A stretch of 64,000 nt of DNA from Gammaproteobacteria bacterium. GTDB taxonomy: Bacteria; Pseudomonadota; Gammaproteobacteria; JAKDMP01. Below are positions 8,665-16,660 of this stretch, one piece after another. The translations under genes and the position numbers were made by a program. The stretch is taken from the NCBI GenBank assembly GCA_027018875.1, contig JALUYA010000047.1, positions 1 through 64,000 on the forward strand. The letters are read 5' to 3'. Under the pieces are notes generated by a model. It did not search any database and was not told where the DNA came from. It saw only the letters and a list, made by a program, of their open reading frames with translations. Each line of letters begins with the position of its first letter. The stretch's first letter is position 1.

Positions 8665-9642
8665 TTATCTAGCAACCCGCATGAAACGATGCCCCCACAG
8701 TTGCCAAAAATGCTTAAATACCGCCGCCCCACTCAAGCACAGACCCACAATCCAGATAAGCAACCTTCCGGCTTTCGGAACATAAAGCACATCGCCGCTA
8801 TAGCCCATCTGCTTCATCATCTTTCGGGTAACCGTCTCCACAATCACCCGGTTCAGCCAACCCAAGGTTCGCCGCCAAGCGTCGGCACGATGCCGCTCAG
8901 GTACCCCCCGAAGCACCAAACCATGAATTTGTTTTTCCTCCTCTGGAATTTCGTATTCTCGCCCTTCCTTCTTCCCGGATATTGCACACCCAAGATATTC
9001 CGCCAGATCCTTAATTACCGCATCAGGCCGCACAACAAATTCTTCGTAACGAACCTTAAAAAGGCTGAGATTTCCCCGAGCGGCTTCTACTTGGTGAAAT
9101 ATGAATTTCCATCTATAAGCCAACAGAAAGGCCCCAGGCCAACCCATCGTCTCCCACGGATTATACGGCCTAGGCGTATGCAGCTTCGAATTTGCAACCG
9201 CCCTCGGATCACGCACGATACAGATGATGCTGGCATCAGGAAAAACCTTAATGATTTCGCGCCAATATTTAATATGTTCTCCGCATTTAACCATGAGACA
9301 CGCACCATCTTTCGTGGTTACGATCCCTTTATGATAAGGCTCAAGAAGTGCCTGTATTATTTCCGCCCTCGTAAACGCCGGAGGATCACGTTCCCGCAAC
9401 GAATGCAGCAAGCCTTTAACATCCTCCATCTTTCCAGGCCAATTTCTCAAGTTCTGTCGATAGTTGAGTATTTTTATTAGCCTTTCTTCACTTATTTTAT
9501 ATAGCTCATCATCACGGAGCGCTAAAAGCCTTCCGGAGCTAATCTCGGGTGTTATACACATATTTACGATGGATTTGCTAAGCATTGATGCCAGCAACGT
9601 AGAGCCGCTGCGTGAATCGTACACCAGAAAAGCCAATTTCAT
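8665..9642 (-). CDS. PAPS-dependent sulfotransferase
   Basis: 325 residues. The N-terminus MKLAFLVYDSRSGSTLLASML is the 5'-phosphosulfate-binding loop of the sulfotransferase fold, and IICIVRDPRAVANSKL is the 3'-phosphate-binding motif (R and S). Both are at canonical positions (about 10-20 and 140-155). The domain also has FKVRYEEFVVRPDAVIKDLAEYLGC. This is the Sulfotransfer_3-like group that moves sulfuryl from PAPS to a hydroxyl or amine of glycans and small molecules. AAGGAA precedes the ATG at 9642. It lies between the flippase and the ligase-like gene, so a polysaccharide intermediate or its lipid-linked precursor is the most likely acceptor. Together with the sulfoquinovose module at 12.6-15.6 kb it gives the locus a second, chemically different use for PAPS. 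Confidence 0.9.
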   Translation of the reverse strand: MKLAFLVYDSRSGSTLLASMLSKSIVNMCITPEISSGRLLALRDDELYKISEERLIKILNYRQNLRNWPGKMEDVKGLLHSLRERDPPAFTRAEIIQALLEPYHKGIVTTKDGACLMVKCGEHIKYWREIIKVFPDASIICIVRDPRAVANSKLHTPRPYNPWETMGWPGAFLLAYRWKFIFHQVEAARGNLSLFKVRYEEFVVRPDAVIKDLAEYLGCAISGKKEGREYEIPEEEKQIHGLVLRGVPERHRADAWRRTLGWLNRVIVETVTRKMMKQMGYSGDVLYVPKAGRLLIWIVGLCLSGAAVFKHFWQLWGHRFMRVAR

Positions 9643-9699
9643 GTCCCGTTCCTTCTGCTCCAGATATTAGATCGTGTCAAAACCAGTCTCACAATGGAG

Positions 9700-11055
9700 T
9701 TAAAAATGTAGCATGTTAGCGGTCATAGCAAACAAGTGCCCACTCCAGGGAGTGACAATATAGCTAGCAACTACCACGACTAAACCCCAAGCCCACCATG
9801 TTAAAAAAACCCTCCCCAATCGAGGGGAACGTATACCGATCAAATACGCTCGAAGTCCGACCATTATGATTTCACTGGCACTCCACGCGATCACCGCAGC
9901 CTTTGCACCCCTTCCGGACTGTGCATAAAAGATTCCGACAAAACTCAATATCCCCAGGACCAAGACTACTGTGTCTCCCCAATCCAACCGCATCGCATTA
10001 GATACGTACTTTTGCCAATAAGCAACGCCAGAATAATAATAGGCAGGCATAGCCAACACCATCACCTCCGCATAGCCACCAAATCGCCTACCCAAATATA
10101 AGGCGATCATCCCGGGTCCCACAGCGACCCCGACAACAGCCGCCATGAGCATGATCCCCGCGATCCAGCAGGTTTTTCGCGCCACCATGCCTTCGAACAC
10201 AGCAGTTTCTCCCGCATGATAGGCGCGCGACATACCGGGGAACGCGGCTGCAGTCATCGCAGTGACGATCAGTCCCCCCGCCCCAACCAACGCTACGATC
10301 GGACCAAAACCTGCTAGTTGTTGTTTCGCGCCACTAACGCCGATAAGAATGACCCCTAGACGCTGAGAAAGGCTTAGTATGAACAAAGAGATTCCCGCTG
10401 GAAAGGACAGTCGAATTAGCCGCCAAGTCTTCGCCAAGGAGAGAGATATCGGTTCGACGTGAAACCATTCTGTACCTATTTCCGCCGTCTCTCTCCTCCA
10501 ACGCCTTCCTTCAACGGCCCACCTTACTACACCTACGGTTAACCAAATGATAAGCAGTGCTGTCAGGCCTAACCCCAGGAATGCGCCTAGGCCCAGGGCC
10601 ACCGCCACAAGAATTCGCCCCCCCGCCCTGAAGGCGGCTTCGACATCCAAACGCTCCCTACCCCTCCACCACCAGAGAAACGGATCCGTATAGGTCTCGA
10701 AAAAACCCGCCGCTCCACATAGGGCCTTTTCCACCGGTGACAATCCTCCCAGCGGGAGCATAACGTAAAAACCAATCAATATTCCCGTGAAAAAAATCTT
10801 TTGGCCAAAGGGGGCAACCACTCCATGCCGACACCGTTGCTGGCGGCGTGCGACGTCCCGCGTGACCTCGATGCGAGCCCCAAAATCGGATATCACTTCA
10901 GAAACCCGTACCAGCATCAACGCAAACACGAAGTCAGCCATGTAACCCGACGATAAAAAGCGGGCAAGAAATCCCAAGAGAAGCACCTGGGCGATCCCCA
11001 TCGCCACCGACCCCACTACCGCCGCAGAAACGTTACGAATGTATTGTCTTGCCAC
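9700..11055 (-). CDS. Wzx-like lipid-linked oligosaccharide flippase (MOP superfamily)
   Basis: 451 residues, GTG start, about twelve predicted transmembrane helices spaced as in MOP/PST flippases. The N-terminus reads RNVSAAVVGSVAMGIAQVLLLGFLARFLSSGYMADFVFALMLVRV, with Arg and Asp residues in the helix 1-3 region. Such proteins translocate undecaprenyl-diphosphate-linked repeat units across the inner membrane. The start lies 23 nt inside the end of the Wzy-like gene, implying coupled expression. Membrane proteins of this family diverge quickly, so the call rests on topology and locus context. Confidence 0.82.
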   Translation of the reverse strand: MARQYIRNVSAAVVGSVAMGIAQVLLLGFLARFLSSGYMADFVFALMLVRVSEVISDFGARIEVTRDVARRQQRCRHGVVAPFGQKIFFTGILIGFYVMLPLGGLSPVEKALCGAAGFFETYTDPFLWWWRGRERLDVEAAFRAGGRILVAVALGLGAFLGLGLTALLIIWLTVGVVRWAVEGRRWRRETAEIGTEWFHVEPISLSLAKTWRLIRLSFPAGISLFILSLSQRLGVILIGVSGAKQQLAGFGPIVALVGAGGLIVTAMTAAAFPGMSRAYHAGETAVFEGMVARKTCWIAGIMLMAAVVGVAVGPGMIALYLGRRFGGYAEVMVLAMPAYYYSGVAYWQKYVSNAMRLDWGDTVVLVLGILSFVGIFYAQSGRGAKAAVIAWSASEIIMVGLRAYLIGIRSPRLGRVFLTWWAWGLVVVVASYIVTPWSGHLFAMTANMLHF

Positions 11056-12451
11056 TAGCCAGTCTCGTCCGCCTACCGGGCAAATACCTCATTGCAGCCA
11101 TCATCCCAATAGCCAGCCACACCAAGTAGCTGAGCGGCGTATGGCCAAGCAAGAGGTTGATGCTAGCCAAACCGATAACGAAAACGAAGACCAACATGAC
11201 CTGGGCGAGCGGACTTCCGGCGGCCCTATGCCGTGCCTGATAACCCAGATACACCGCAAACACCGCATAGGCCAGAACCCCCAGTACTCCATATGTACCC
11301 GGAACAAAAAGTATCGCCGTATGAGGTGATGCGAGTCCACCCTTCGCATATTGCTGCAAAAATACAGGCCAGTAAGACAGCCCCGTGCCAATAAACCAGT
11401 CCCAAAGTCCAAAATTAGTCACCACGGCATGCCAAGCGCTAAATCTATATGCCCCCCCAGTTTGCACCCTGAAAACATGCATTAATTGGGCTATGTTCAA
11501 CACCAGCCATGTACTTGCCACGATAACAAGCGGTGAAGATAACACAAGCAAATTCAATCGTCGCTTCAAACCCCAGCCGCACAGCGCGAATAGCGTCCAC
11601 GCCGCCACAAAAAAAAGCAAAACATTCTTTGATAACGTTGCGAGTGATACTGTTACTCCAATAATTAGAAAAACCGCCATCCATCCGACGCCCAGTGAAC
11701 CGCGCCTTGCATACTTGACAGCACTAACAAGAACCAGGAGCAATATGATACAAAACCCGAATCCGTCCGGCGTTACATAGGTGCCTGTCAATCTAAGCGC
11801 CTCCCCCCCTAATCCAGTAAGCTGCGCACTCGTATGGAGCGACTCCAGCCCACCTACTGACCGGTAGACCCCTATGCCTAACAGCGCCTGGAGAACAAGG
11901 GCAAGCATTGCGTTTCCAACCGCAGTCAAACACGTAACCACCAGCTTATGAGTTCCATCGCGATCGCTCGCGATGAGCGCCGCCCCCACATATCCCACAG
12001 CTAAAATAGTTAAGATCAACCCCCCTGTGATAAAAGGTGGTCTACGTACCGAAATCGGATAACCGCCAAAATAGCTCCGAACCAAGGTGATGACAAGTCC
12101 ATATATCACAACGGCACCCATCAGCATGACCACCCACATGTGCCGACTTCCCAACACCGGGCGAAACGAGCCCTGCCGCGTAGCGTGTATCACTCTCGGT
12201 AACGCATAATGCAATAGCACCACCCCGGCTACAAACGCGAACGCCGGATACCACAAACGGTTCGGCAATCCCGGCGCATCCTGAATAGACGCGATCACGA
12301 TAAGCAAGTAGGGGCCATACGCAGGAATCATGACTACTACAGCTGCAAGTGCTACCAAGCCTGAATAACCGCCTAAACCGCCCCACCAAGTGCTGGCATA
12401 AACACCCATAAGCACGATAAGCAGTCTAGGCAGGCTAACCCGAGTTAACAC
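11033..12451 (-). CDS. Wzy/O-antigen-ligase-like polytopic membrane protein
   Basis: 472 residues, GTG start, about eleven to twelve hydrophobic segments across the whole length. Near residue 350 the sequence WDWFIGTGLSYWPVFLQQYAKGGLASPHTAILFVPGTYG has the 'G-hG.. (H/S)-N/T' pattern of the Wzy_C periplasmic loop, here SPHTAIL. This fits an O-antigen or EPS polymerase better than a transporter. It lies 3' of the sulfoquinovose-synthase gene after a gap of 161 nt, and overlaps the flippase by 23 nt. With the WaaL-like protein at 6.8-8.6 kb it gives the locus a complete Wzx/Wzy-type machinery. The polymerase and ligase roles of the two proteins could be swapped. Confidence 0.78.
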   Translation of the reverse strand: MLTRVSLPRLLIVLMGVYASTWWGGLGGYSGLVALAAVVVMIPAYGPYLLIVIASIQDAPGLPNRLWYPAFAFVAGVVLLHYALPRVIHATRQGSFRPVLGSRHMWVVMLMGAVVIYGLVITLVRSYFGGYPISVRRPPFITGGLILTILAVGYVGAALIASDRDGTHKLVVTCLTAVGNAMLALVLQALLGIGVYRSVGGLESLHTSAQLTGLGGEALRLTGTYVTPDGFGFCIILLLVLVSAVKYARRGSLGVGWMAVFLIIGVTVSLATLSKNVLLFFVAAWTLFALCGWGLKRRLNLLVLSSPLVIVASTWLVLNIAQLMHVFRVQTGGAYRFSAWHAVVTNFGLWDWFIGTGLSYWPVFLQQYAKGGLASPHTAILFVPGTYGVLGVLAYAVFAVYLGYQARHRAAGSPLAQVMLVFVFVIGLASINLLLGHTPLSYLVWLAIGMMAAMRYLPGRRTRLASGKTIHS

Positions 12452-12612
12452 AATATTAAACTGCGGAAGTTATAACCTACTATACAATTCTCGGAATCTC
12501 GCTTTATATCTCTTTTATGCATCGCTGTGAAATCCCTAATAGAGGGCAGAAAAATACTCTCGCGATTATTCTCGATATACCAAAACCTAATGGATTCTAC
12601 CCGGCCAACACT

Positions 12613-13785
12613 TTAATTCAGTTCTCCACTGCGGTGACAACCCCATGTCACCCGGGGTTGCACAATGCACGTATCAATGCGGGCCTTATATTGCTCAATG
12701 GTTCTAAGCATATCCATTACCACTTCGTCAGTCAATTTCTGGGGCTTGAAACCAAGCTCCACAAGTCCATGCCGCATAGGATTGTAGTAATGATCTTCGG
12801 CTTCCTTGCGTGGATTCGACACATGAGAAATCGCAACCTGAATATCAAGCCGCTGAGCAGCGCATACTACCCGCTCAGCCAACTCATTTACGGTAAAGGT
12901 CTCTGTAAATTGGTTAAATATACGCAAATCACCAGCTTGGGCAGGTTCTTCCAAAGCCAAGGTTACACATTGCAGTGTATCATTCAGATTAAGATATCCT
13001 CGTACCTGATCACCTTTCCCATATACAGTAAGCGGAATACCGGCAACAGCCTGCACCAGAAAACGGTTAATCACAGTGCCAAAAATATCATCGTAATGAA
13101 AACTCGGCATTAGTTCATTATCGAGTTCCGCCTCAGGTGTAGTTAATCCGTAAACCGGCCCTTGCATCAAATCGGTTACACGTAGGTTTGCCATACGCAC
13201 ATAAAACCATAATAGGTCGGTATCCATTATTTTCGTAGTATGGTAAAGACTGCCTGCTTGCCTTGGGAAGAGGAAACGATCCTTTCGCCCCTTGTGTTCA
13301 AGATCAATCCAACCTTCCTCAATATCAATGTTAGGCGTTCCGTACTCTCCCATCGTTCCAAGTTTTACAATCTGGCAACCTGGACGTTCTTGCATGACAG
13401 CCCAAACCACATTTAGGGTTGTCATTAAATTGTTCTTCAAGGTCAATGCCGCCTCTCCATGGCCGCGCATCGAGTAAGGGGCAGAAGGCTGCTCCGCATA
13501 ATGCACGAGGCCATCAGGACAAAAATCCGCAACGAGTGTACGGAGAAACTCGTAGTCGGTAATATCCCCAATGCATACATCAATTTTGTGTCCCGTCTTT
13601 TTCTCGAATAGGTCGGCTCGCTGTTCTAGGTTAGGGTTGGGCAAAAGCGACTCGGACCGGGTTTGAAACGCCAGCGTGCGACGCAGATAGTTGTCCACCA
13701 CCATCACTTCATGCTTCCGGGCTGCAAGATGCATGGCCGTAGGCCAACCCAGATATCCATCCCCTCCAAGAATCAATACTTTCAT
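12613..13785 (-). CDS. sqdB: UDP-sulfoquinovose synthase (SQD1/SqdB/Agl3 type)
   Basis: 390 residues; an extended SDR with N-terminal VLILGGDGYLGWPTAMHL, where the W after GYxG is typical of SQD1. Long stretches match the SQD1 family as I know it: HYAEQPSAPYSM, the near-invariant LGTMGEYGTPNIDIEEG, the catalytic YHTTK (YxxxK), VTDLMQGPVYG, LTVYGKGDQVRGYLNLNDTLQCV and RIFNQFTETFTVNELA. SQD1 oxidises UDP-glucose at C4, dehydrates it to a 5,6-ene and adds sulfite at C6 to give UDP-sulfoquinovose. It needs free or channelled sulfite. In this operon the gene two places upstream encodes a CysH-like reductase, an obvious sulfite source. No SqdX/SqdD-type lipid glycosyltransferase is seen nearby, so the sugar is probably destined for the polysaccharide rather than sulfolipid. 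Confidence 0.92.
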   Translation of the reverse strand: MKVLILGGDGYLGWPTAMHLAARKHEVMVVDNYLRRTLAFQTRSESLLPNPNLEQRADLFEKKTGHKIDVCIGDITDYEFLRTLVADFCPDGLVHYAEQPSAPYSMRGHGEAALTLKNNLMTTLNVVWAVMQERPGCQIVKLGTMGEYGTPNIDIEEGWIDLEHKGRKDRFLFPRQAGSLYHTTKIMDTDLLWFYVRMANLRVTDLMQGPVYGLTTPEAELDNELMPSFHYDDIFGTVINRFLVQAVAGIPLTVYGKGDQVRGYLNLNDTLQCVTLALEEPAQAGDLRIFNQFTETFTVNELAERVVCAAQRLDIQVAISHVSNPRKEAEDHYYNPMRHGLVELGFKPQKLTDEVVMDMLRTIEQYKARIDTCIVQPRVTWGCHRSGELN

Positions 13786-13804
13786 ATTTTCCTCCTCCTA
13801 CCAA

Positions 13805-14854
13805 TCAAGCCAATAACTTAGTACGAATCAACAGTTCGCAAAGCGCCTCCTGGGAAAGCGGCCTCTCTTCCCGAGAAGCATAAGCCTTAGTTACCGGCTG
13901 CGAGGATGCCCGGGGATATTCATACACAATGCGATCATACAAAGGCCGGAATGCCGGCAACACCACGAAATAATCCGGTAGCTCCAGTGCCCGGCGAGTT
14001 TCTTCCTCTGTCATAAGTTCTTCATACATTTTTTCCCCGGGGCGAGGGCCAGTCACCACGATCTCGATCTCCTCCGGATTGCGATGAAACCGTGGCGCCA
14101 ATTCCTTAATCATCACCTCAGCCAAATCACTGATCCTGGCCACCTCCATCTTGGTGATGAACACCTCGCCGCCACGGGCAAGAACCGCCGAGCCGATGAC
14201 AAGAGAAATCGCCTCATCTATGTCCATGATGAAACGGGACATTTCAGAGCTGGTGAGGGTCACTGGCCCACCATGTTCTATTTGCTTGCGGAAAATGTTT
14301 ATTACGGAACCGCTTGACCCCAACACGTTACCGAACCGGGTCGAGGCAAACACCGTTCTGCCATTTCCCGCCGTATTCGCCGCCGTGATAAGTCGCTCCC
14401 CCATCAACTTGCTGGTCCCCATAACGCTGGTTGGATTCACCGCCTTGTCGGAACTGGTGAAAATTACACGTTCCACGCCATACCGCAAAGCACCACTTAT
14501 CACTGCTTCCACGCCGATAATATTGGTTTTAAGCGCCTCCATAGGCGCCTTCTCACACTGGTATACGTGCTTAAGGGCAGCACAGTGAAAAACTATATCC
14601 ACCCCGTTCATGGATCGTTCTAGTCCGAGCCGATCGCGCACGTCCCCGACCATGAGCCTTACCTGCGTAAATTCTTCATATTCTTGTTCAAGATCGAAAA
14701 TTCCGTTTTCGCTAATATCTAATCCCCGAATGGTGATTCCTTCCACTTTTTCCATCCGTATTAAGTGCCGTAACAACCGGGATCCTACAGTTCCGCAAAC
14801 CCCCGTAATCAGGATGCACTTCCCTTTCAAGCATGTTTTCCAATCCTCCGTCAC
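13805..14854 (-). CDS. FlaA1/CapD-like soluble SDR, UDP-sugar 4,6-dehydratase/epimerase
   Basis: 349 residues without the membrane domain of the WbpM-like protein, so of the short FlaA1/PseB/CapE size. It shows CILITGVCGTVGSRLL (Rossmann), GDVRDRLGL, HCAALKHVYQCEKAPMEA, the active-site block SSDKAVNPTSVMGTSKL (Met in place of Tyr, then K), RFGNVLGSSGSV and TGPRPGEKMYEELM. These enzymes dehydrate, and sometimes 5-epimerise, UDP-GlcNAc-type substrates. It lies between the CysH-like gene (18 nt upstream) and sqdB (19 nt downstream) in one tight operon. Its product may be a second 6-deoxy amino sugar, or it may take part in the same sulfosugar route. The sequence does not decide between these. 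Confidence 0.88.
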   Translation of the reverse strand: MTEDWKTCLKGKCILITGVCGTVGSRLLRHLIRMEKVEGITIRGLDISENGIFDLEQEYEEFTQVRLMVGDVRDRLGLERSMNGVDIVFHCAALKHVYQCEKAPMEALKTNIIGVEAVISGALRYGVERVIFTSSDKAVNPTSVMGTSKLMGERLITAANTAGNGRTVFASTRFGNVLGSSGSVINIFRKQIEHGGPVTLTSSEMSRFIMDIDEAISLVIGSAVLARGGEVFITKMEVARISDLAEVMIKELAPRFHRNPEEIEIVVTGPRPGEKMYEELMTEEETRRALELPDYFVVLPAFRPLYDRIVYEYPRASSQPVTKAYASREERPLSQEALCELLIRTKLLA

Positions 14855-14872
14855 GCTTCCGCCTCCTTATAT

Positions 14873-15628
14873 TTAACTTTCATTAAAATGAATTCCACAT
14901 TCCAAATTTTGGCCCGGTCCCTTACAGGGATCATAGTAATCTTCGTTCACATGTATCTCCCGCTGGAGACAATAAGAAAGCGCATCCTCCTGCCTCCAAT
15001 CCAGGATAGGATACGCAGCAAGGATACCATAGCGCAGCCTGACAAGTGGAAGTGCAGAGCGTGCTCGACTTTCATCATGCATGAGCCCAGAAATCCACAC
15101 CCGCGCCTGCATGTCGCGTAAGGCTCGGCGCAAAGGTAAAACCTTAACCCGCCGACAATAGCTGGAAAATGCAGCGCTTCCTACAGGTGGAACAGGCTCC
15201 CGTCCCTGTTCATAGACATACAGATTCAACCCCAAAGTACGCGTGAAGTGCGTGGCAAGCTCAAGCGTCCTACGTGTCTCATGCCCATGTCGGATCGTGA
15301 CCACGCGCATCTGCGGAAACACCTCCGCCGCAATCGTGAGAAGCGCACCGGAGACAGGACCGAAACTCGTGGTCAGCACCACACCCTGTCCAAACCACTC
15401 TACTATCCGGCGTACCCTTTCTCGCGCACCCAGAGGCGCGAGCACCGCGGTGATACGCCGCGCCGTTTCGTCAGTAGGGGCATCACTGATCCCAAAATGC
15501 CGAACTTGGCAATCGTCCTCGCACATCATCTGTTCCACGCGGACAGCACAGCAGGAGAATACCAATGCCGTAAAAGGATCCTTTCTAACCCGAAGACATC
15601 CGACCGGCTCCGTGTTCGTCGCTGCCAT
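14873..15628 (-). CDS. CysH-like (P)APS reductase family protein
   Basis: 251 residues from the ATG at 15628 (GGAAG 6 nt upstream); a TTG at 15670 and an ATG at 15529 are alternatives. It shows the PP-loop VVLTTSFGPVSGALLTIA, VWISGLMHDESRARSALPLV, YPILDWRQEDALSYCL and the C-terminal ECGIH carrying the catalytic Cys of CysH (EC-G-[LI]-H). It lacks the paired CC and CxxC cysteines that bind 4Fe-4S in APS reductases: the first site reads SYCRRVKVLPLRRAL. That leaves a PAPS-type, cluster-free reductase or a divergent paralogue. CysH converts PAPS and thioredoxin to sulfite and PAP. It is the first gene of the reductase-dehydratase-sqdB operon, so I infer that it supplies sulfite for sulfoquinovose rather than for cysteine. 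Confidence 0.84.
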   Translation of the reverse strand: MAATNTEPVGCLRVRKDPFTALVFSCCAVRVEQMMCEDDCQVRHFGISDAPTDETARRITAVLAPLGARERVRRIVEWFGQGVVLTTSFGPVSGALLTIAAEVFPQMRVVTIRHGHETRRTLELATHFTRTLGLNLYVYEQGREPVPPVGSAAFSSYCRRVKVLPLRRALRDMQARVWISGLMHDESRARSALPLVRLRYGILAAYPILDWRQEDALSYCLQREIHVNEDYYDPCKGPGQNLECGIHFNES

Positions 15629-15698
15629 TCCTTTCTTCCGAGTGTAGCGGCCAATCCAAGCGCCTCCCAACAGATAACCATGCCGTCGAAACCCCCGC

Positions 15699-16020
15699 TC
15701 ATTTCACTGGCCGTAACGTAGCGCCGAGAATTGTCAGTAGCACCCCGACGATGACGCTGACCCAGTGAACAAATCGGTGCGGGATTTTCCCTTGAGGTAT
15801 CCGGCTTCCCAAAGGCATCAAAAGAGCCGCGGCGAGGAAGCCCGAAAGGATCGAGAGATCCCCGAAGGTGATGGGGGTACCGGCAACCCCGTGGGGCGTG
15901 GGCGCCGACTAAGGCTGGTGCTACAGTAACGCTATGATCAGTGCGCCGACCACGAATGCCCAGCCGACATGGCGCAGGTTGGGCCGGGTCCAGCGAATAG
16001 CAATGCATCTCAACGGTTTT
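15699..16020 (-). pseudogene. Remnants of an unidentified membrane-protein gene
   Basis: This 400-nt stretch between the CysH-like gene and the first MNT remnant has no intact gene. In two different minus-strand frames it reads like pieces of a polytopic membrane protein: RHVGWAFVVGALIIALL ending at a stop (about 16020-15921), and GDLSILSGFLAAALLMPLGS plus HWVSVIVGVLLTILGATLRP ending at a TGA (15699-15701). The pieces are in different frames, with degenerate sequence between them, so the gene is probably dead. I do not recognise the family. A GTG at 16038 overlaps the stop of the MNT remnant in the way a toxin partner start would, but it leads into this unrelated sequence. Confidence 0.35.
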
Positions 16021-16034
16021 CACCGTTTCCACGA

Positions 16035-16324
16035 TCACAACCTCACCCCCGTCTTTTTTGCAGTTTGAAAAATCGGCCGCTCCGGTGAGTTCGGAGTGCG
16101 GATAATTAAATCAATTTTCCGAAATCCAAGTGCACGCTGGAGTTTGCTCATTAACCGCAGTTGCTCCATCATTTGAATCTCGGTTCCCGTTTCGATATAA
16201 AGATCGATATCCTCCCCTTTCTGCGATCATCAACCCGACTTCCCAAAAGCCAAACCTTCGCATCTTCACGCGTCCGGCTTACGATGTGTCGGCTCAAACT
16301 CGCAGCATCCTTTGTCAATCGCAT
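16035..16324 (-). pseudogene. MNT-type nucleotidyltransferase (antitoxin) remnant, frameshifted
   Basis: From the ATG at 16324 the frame reads MRLTKDAASLSRHIVSRTRE, then DAKVWLLGSRVDDRRKG. It then shifts by one base at AAAGGGGAGGATATCGAT; the other frame continues DIDLYIETGTEIQ, LGFRKIDLIIRTPNSPERP and KKTGVRL to a TGA at 16037-16035. Joined, this is a full MNT nucleotidyltransferase of about 96 residues with the GSRVDD..GxDIDL active site. It is the same family as the intact copies at 18410-18727 and 19013-19312. Its leader and first nine codons (MRLTKDAAS) recur at 17961. The frameshift and the lack of a recognisable toxin after it indicate decay. Confidence 0.75.
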
Positions 16325-16422
16325 GGAACTTATCCGGTTTATGGCATATATCTTAAATGAGAAGCCAAAAAAGCGGGGATCCTGCCGGGTCCCGGGTTTC
16401 CGTTGCGTTGCGCCCGGAATGA
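16296..16422. repeat. Leader repeat, copy 1 (upstream of the MNT remnant)
   Basis: About 125 bp spanning the start and upstream region of the MNT remnant. It recurs at 17935-18064 with around 85% identity by eye. Shared landmarks on the plus strand are CATCCTTTGTCAATCGCATG, GAAGCCAAAAAAGCGG and CGTTGCGTTGCGCCCGG. On the minus strand it gives a TTGGCT / AT-rich block that may be a promoter, followed by ATGCGATTGACAAAGGATGC. The two copies lead into different MNT genes, so this looks like a fixed leader with exchangeable downstream coding sequence. Confidence 0.75.
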
Positions 16423-16435
16423 CGGGAGTCGCCGC

Positions 16436-16570
16436 CTACGCGAGCCTGGTGAAAGGCAGGCATTCATTCGGGGAACCTCGTAAAGTATGGGCGCACACCG
16501 GTCGGGCGAACGCGGTGAAGTCGCCCGGATGCGTTCGCGCAGTAGTGTACACGATCTGCCAGTCGATGGC
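16436..16570 (-). pseudogene. HEPN-toxin 3' fragment, copy 1
   Basis: Minus-strand translation AIDWQIVYTTARTHPGDFTA, followed by FARPVCAHTLRGSP, is clearly related to the C-terminus of the intact HEPN protein at 17072-17503 (AIDWHIVHAIAQTHLDDFTAFARQIHVHILRGP). No HEPN catalytic motif or start is present upstream, so only the tail survives. It lies directly before leader copy 1. The order tail-then-leader is repeated at 18.0-18.1 kb, as if a toxin-antitoxin operon once ended where the next began. Confidence 0.7.
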
Positions 16571-16632
16571 GCGCGGCTGCCTCATGCCGTGACGCCCATG
16601 CTCGAACCCCGGCGCCAAGCGCCTTACCGATG

Positions 16633-16657
16633 GGTAACACCGCAGAGCGGTGTTACC
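16633..16657. repeat. Perfect 10-bp dyad, copy 1
   Basis: GGTAACACCG - CAGAG - CGGTGTTACC: a perfect 10-bp inverted repeat with a 5-nt loop, immediately before the 120-bp repeats. The identical dyad recurs at 18188-18212, again just before a 120-bp repeat copy, so dyad and repeat travel together. There is no T-run on either strand, so it is not an obvious terminator. A related dyad (GTGACACC..GGTGTCAC) is at 18121-18143. Confidence 0.8.
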
Positions 16658-16660
16658 AGG

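Noticed and set aside
12517-13113. 198-codon plus-strand frame over the sqdB 3' end
   Set aside because: It overlaps highly conserved SQD1 motifs on the other strand and shows no protein family.
15526-16038. 170-codon minus-strand frame before the CysH-like gene as a real gene
   Set aside because: It runs through membrane-protein fragments in the wrong frame and into the CysH-like N-terminus; composition is Arg/Gly/Pro-rich and no domain is visible.
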